Shown here piece by piece: positions 61,351-64,000 of a stretch of 64,000 nt of DNA (positions within the stretch are counted from its first letter, which is position 1; every line of letters begins with the position of its first letter). A program made the position numbers and the translations under genes. Under the pieces are notes generated by a model. The model was not told the origin of the DNA, ran no database searches, and worked only from the letters and a program-made list of their open reading frames with translations. This stretch comes from Mycteria americana (Eukaryota > Chordata > Aves > Ciconiiformes > Ciconiidae), in assembly GCF_035582795.1 (NCBI RefSeq), contig NC_134368.1, positions 14,428,001-14,492,000 of the forward strand, in the 5' to 3' direction.

Positions 61351-64000
61351 AGTTTCTCAACTCTTTTGTTTTCAGTTACTGAATTTATCTGGGGAATATT
61401 CATTGAATCTACTGAAAGCAACGGAGTCTAAATGCCAGCTACTTGATGTATGTGATAGATGTGATCTACAGTATAGATATAATGCATGTGATTGCACGAA
61501 ATGCACTGCCAACTTAGGTATCTTAGCCTGCATAAGGGAAAAAAACCCCACTTAAATGTTATAAGAGAAGGTCTGTAAAGTACTGCTTTCCTATAAGGAG
61601 CTCCTTTGCTATGAAGAGAGCTGAAAAAAACCCCAAACCCCAAAATCAAAAACTCCACCACCATTTATATGTCCAACAAAATAGGTCATTGTTTCATTCC
61701 CCTGCTTAGATGAAAAAAAAAAGCAGAATGGTGAAGACCAAAAGTATTTAATAAAGCCAGAAGCTAGTGTCCACTAAATAACAAGTAATTCAGACCCATT
61801 ATTTGCTGAAAGGGGAAAATTGCCACCAAGGGTTACAGAGAGACTACACTGAAAAGGAACAACTACACAGGTAATGCTTCTAAGACTTTTGGCAAATCCT
61901 GATTCCACAGATAAGAAGGAATTTTTTATGTGATGGGACTCTGCAAGTGCATTTCATACAGGTGCGTATGCTCGGTAACTCTCATTGCTATTGCAAGTCC
62001 ATTTCGTAGACGTGCATACACAGAACTCCTTTGTCCTTACTTTTCAGCCTCAAACACTCTCACAGGATGAAAGAGGACAAGCTGTGTTTAACTTCTAGCC
62101 CCTATAGCTCTGTTATAAAGGAACTTTGTTTCTAGAGATACACCATTCATCCCTTCTTTCGGAGTTCCCCATGTCAATATTTAAGGGAGTTACTTGAGAA
62201 TTTCAGTCTGAGCAGCTTTGTTCTGTCGGAATGTCTCTTTCTTCATAATGAGAGGACCAGGGTTGTCTTCTTATTGGCCAAGAGTTGCATGTAACACCTC
62301 CAAACTGAGCACAAATATACTTTAACTAGGATTGGAATCAGCTAAGAACAGAAGGTGGGTCATCAGAAGACATACAGATCTGGAGTGAAATGCTTCCTCA
62401 AGGACGAAGGAAACCCTGACAGTTACCTGAATGTATGGTGAAGATTTATAGCTGAGACATATAAACAGAGACCAATGCAAGTGAAAAATGAATCTACCAC
62501 AATAACGAAGAGCAGCCAGGAAATCCATATTCCCCTTCAGCAGGACAGAGCAAGGAGCTCAGTAAGCCACATTAACTGCATCTCATACGTAAAAAGGCAC
62601 CGAGTTTCTTGGGAGAGACTGCTATCAGGACTGAATTGCTGCTTTGCCTCAGGCCTCACATTTGCCATTTTCTATAGCTCTGTTTATCTGCAAGAGCTAC
62701 TGAACTGCCTTTCTGAAGGACCTTATGAATTGTTAAATAAGGCAAAGATTTAGAGGAAGTTACTATGGTTTATTAGGCAAAGTGATATACTTGGAGAAAA
62801 GGCCATCCAAGCTCGTGGACACACAAACACTCCAGGTATTATGAAACATTTCAAAATTTGTAAGATATTAAACACTGGCAAAAACCCATCTAAAAATTAA
62901 CCTAATGTTTTTAGTTAAGCGCTTATTCGTACTTACATCTGACCCCATTTAAATTGTTCATACTAAGAATACAGAATTTAACATTAAAGGCTACAGTAGT
63001 GACTTCAGGTTTTTCGTACCTCCCTCCCCCCCAAAAAAGCCCTAAAGCCAAACAGCTATACAGAACAGTGATTCCTTCACAAAGAGCTTAATAAGATAAA
63101 AACTCCAAAGACAAAGAAATTAGGATGCAAATAAAGGCAAAAACCACAGCAAATATACCTAAAAGGACAGGAGTAGGTTGCAAAGGCAAGTATAATTGTG
63201 GTCTCTCCTAATACTGGACCTCTTTCTTTTGTATTCCTAATACCCTTTATCTTAGGTCCATGTATATTTAAGCAAATACTTACAAAACCCCATCAAAGTA
63301 ATATCAGCTATCTGGCTTTTAACATGTGCCATCTCTTGCTCTCCACTGCTAAAATGCAGTTTTAATGCACTTGCATCAGTCACAGGTATAGCAAGAGATA
63401 CACTTCTGAGATACATTTCCTAGAAATACTGCTCCTGGTGAACAAACAAATCATGTTATTCTGGCTTTCATGAAAACAAACGGAACACTAGCACATTTTC
63501 AACATATGACACCATCTGCAGTTCCCTGTTTGCATTTCCCTGGTTTTCCCCAATATATTAATCAGAAGATACCATTATATTCTATATTGAATGCAGAATT
63601 CAGATGTACTTTTCATTGAAGGAGATTACCTAGCTTCCTCAATGGAATTAATTAGAATTTATCAACATAGCTTAAAACAAACAAAATACAACATTTCACA
63701 CAGCTCACTAGTGAGGATTGTCTTCAGTCAGCCTCCTGCTCATGTTGTTAACTGCAAAGGAAACTATTCAAAAAAGTCACTATATGATTACAAAAACACA
63801 GGACTGGAAGAGATTCAAAACCAGTCCTCTACTACTCCTCTCCCTGCCCTAATGCAGGATCCACTTCTCTGCTGGAAATCATCCAGGAAAGATTAAACAA
63901 AATGACTCCTCACTTTCAAAGACAGTCTGCTACAGTTCTTAACTTATTTTACCATTACAATGATTCCAATAGATTGCAAAAAAATACAAGATGGAATTTA
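61351..64000. other. Distal upstream flank: no gene recognised
   Basis: AT-rich sequence with an imperfect 50-bp-period duplication at 61942-62021. The frames at 62475-62753 and 63591-63896 are unassigned. Confidence 0.75.
61942..62021. repeat. Imperfect duplication, about 30-bp unit with 50-bp period
   Basis: tgcaagtgcatttcatacag and tgcaagtccatttcgtagac, each followed by a gtgc-tat/tac-type tail, lie 50 bp apart. Confidence 0.75.

Noticed and set aside
1..64000. CRISPR arrays, prokaryotic operons, phage, tRNA or rRNA genes
   Set aside because: None seen. The sequence is vertebrate with spliced genes and CR1 elements; repeats found are microsatellites or short duplications.

Overview
The window is vertebrate nuclear DNA and almost certainly comes from a bird. 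It is AT-rich, intron-rich and gene-poor. Three recognisable CR1 LINE copies and one older CR1 remnant are present, including the CR1 3'-end block typical of birds. Its one certain gene is a spliced vertebrate orthologue of WFS1 (wolframin), lying entirely on the minus strand.

Layout from low to high coordinates. 1-11.06 kb lies downstream of WFS1 and holds no recognised protein gene. It does contain an isolated CpG-rich patch (about 4.27-4.48 kb) with two CTCF-like motifs, followed by a short plus-strand reading frame that ends on a good splice donor (4600-4677). 11.06-44.30 kb is WFS1 from its poly(A) signal back to its start codon. The coding exons are 8 (11925-13733), 7 (15398-15543), 6 (19355-19435), 5 (20082-20252), 4 (21092-21236), 3 (25253-25335) and 2 (44106-44303, ATG at 44296-44298). 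Joined, they give 2628 coding bases including stop, or 875 residues, and every junction keeps frame. As I recall human WFS1, exons 3, 4, 5 and 6 have the same lengths (83, 145, 171 and 81 nt) and the human protein has 890 residues. A CpG island at about 46.05-47.2 kb holds the promoter and the non-coding exon 1. 47.2-64 kb is upstream flank with two CR1 copies (48.68-49.46 kb minus, 60.83-61.35 kb plus) and no recognised gene.

The gene product is an ER membrane protein. It has a cytosolic N-terminus with Sel1-like helical repeats, a central block of about nine to eleven membrane segments, and a cysteine-rich lumenal C-terminal domain. Most of the remaining window is intronic or intergenic sequence with low-complexity tracts: a 31-base G run, a CA repeat, and several A, T and C runs.

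I found no CRISPR array, operon, phage, tRNA or rRNA, and no clearly new biological system. The points most worth a second look are: the micro-exon with its CpG and CTCF-like patch at 4.3-4.7 kb; WFS1 exon 5, which is frame-neutral and has weak splice sites on both sides; a direct pair of similar CR1 copies flanking the WFS1 promoter and start exon; and a coding-like stretch behind an acceptor-like sequence at the edge of the WFS1 CpG island.
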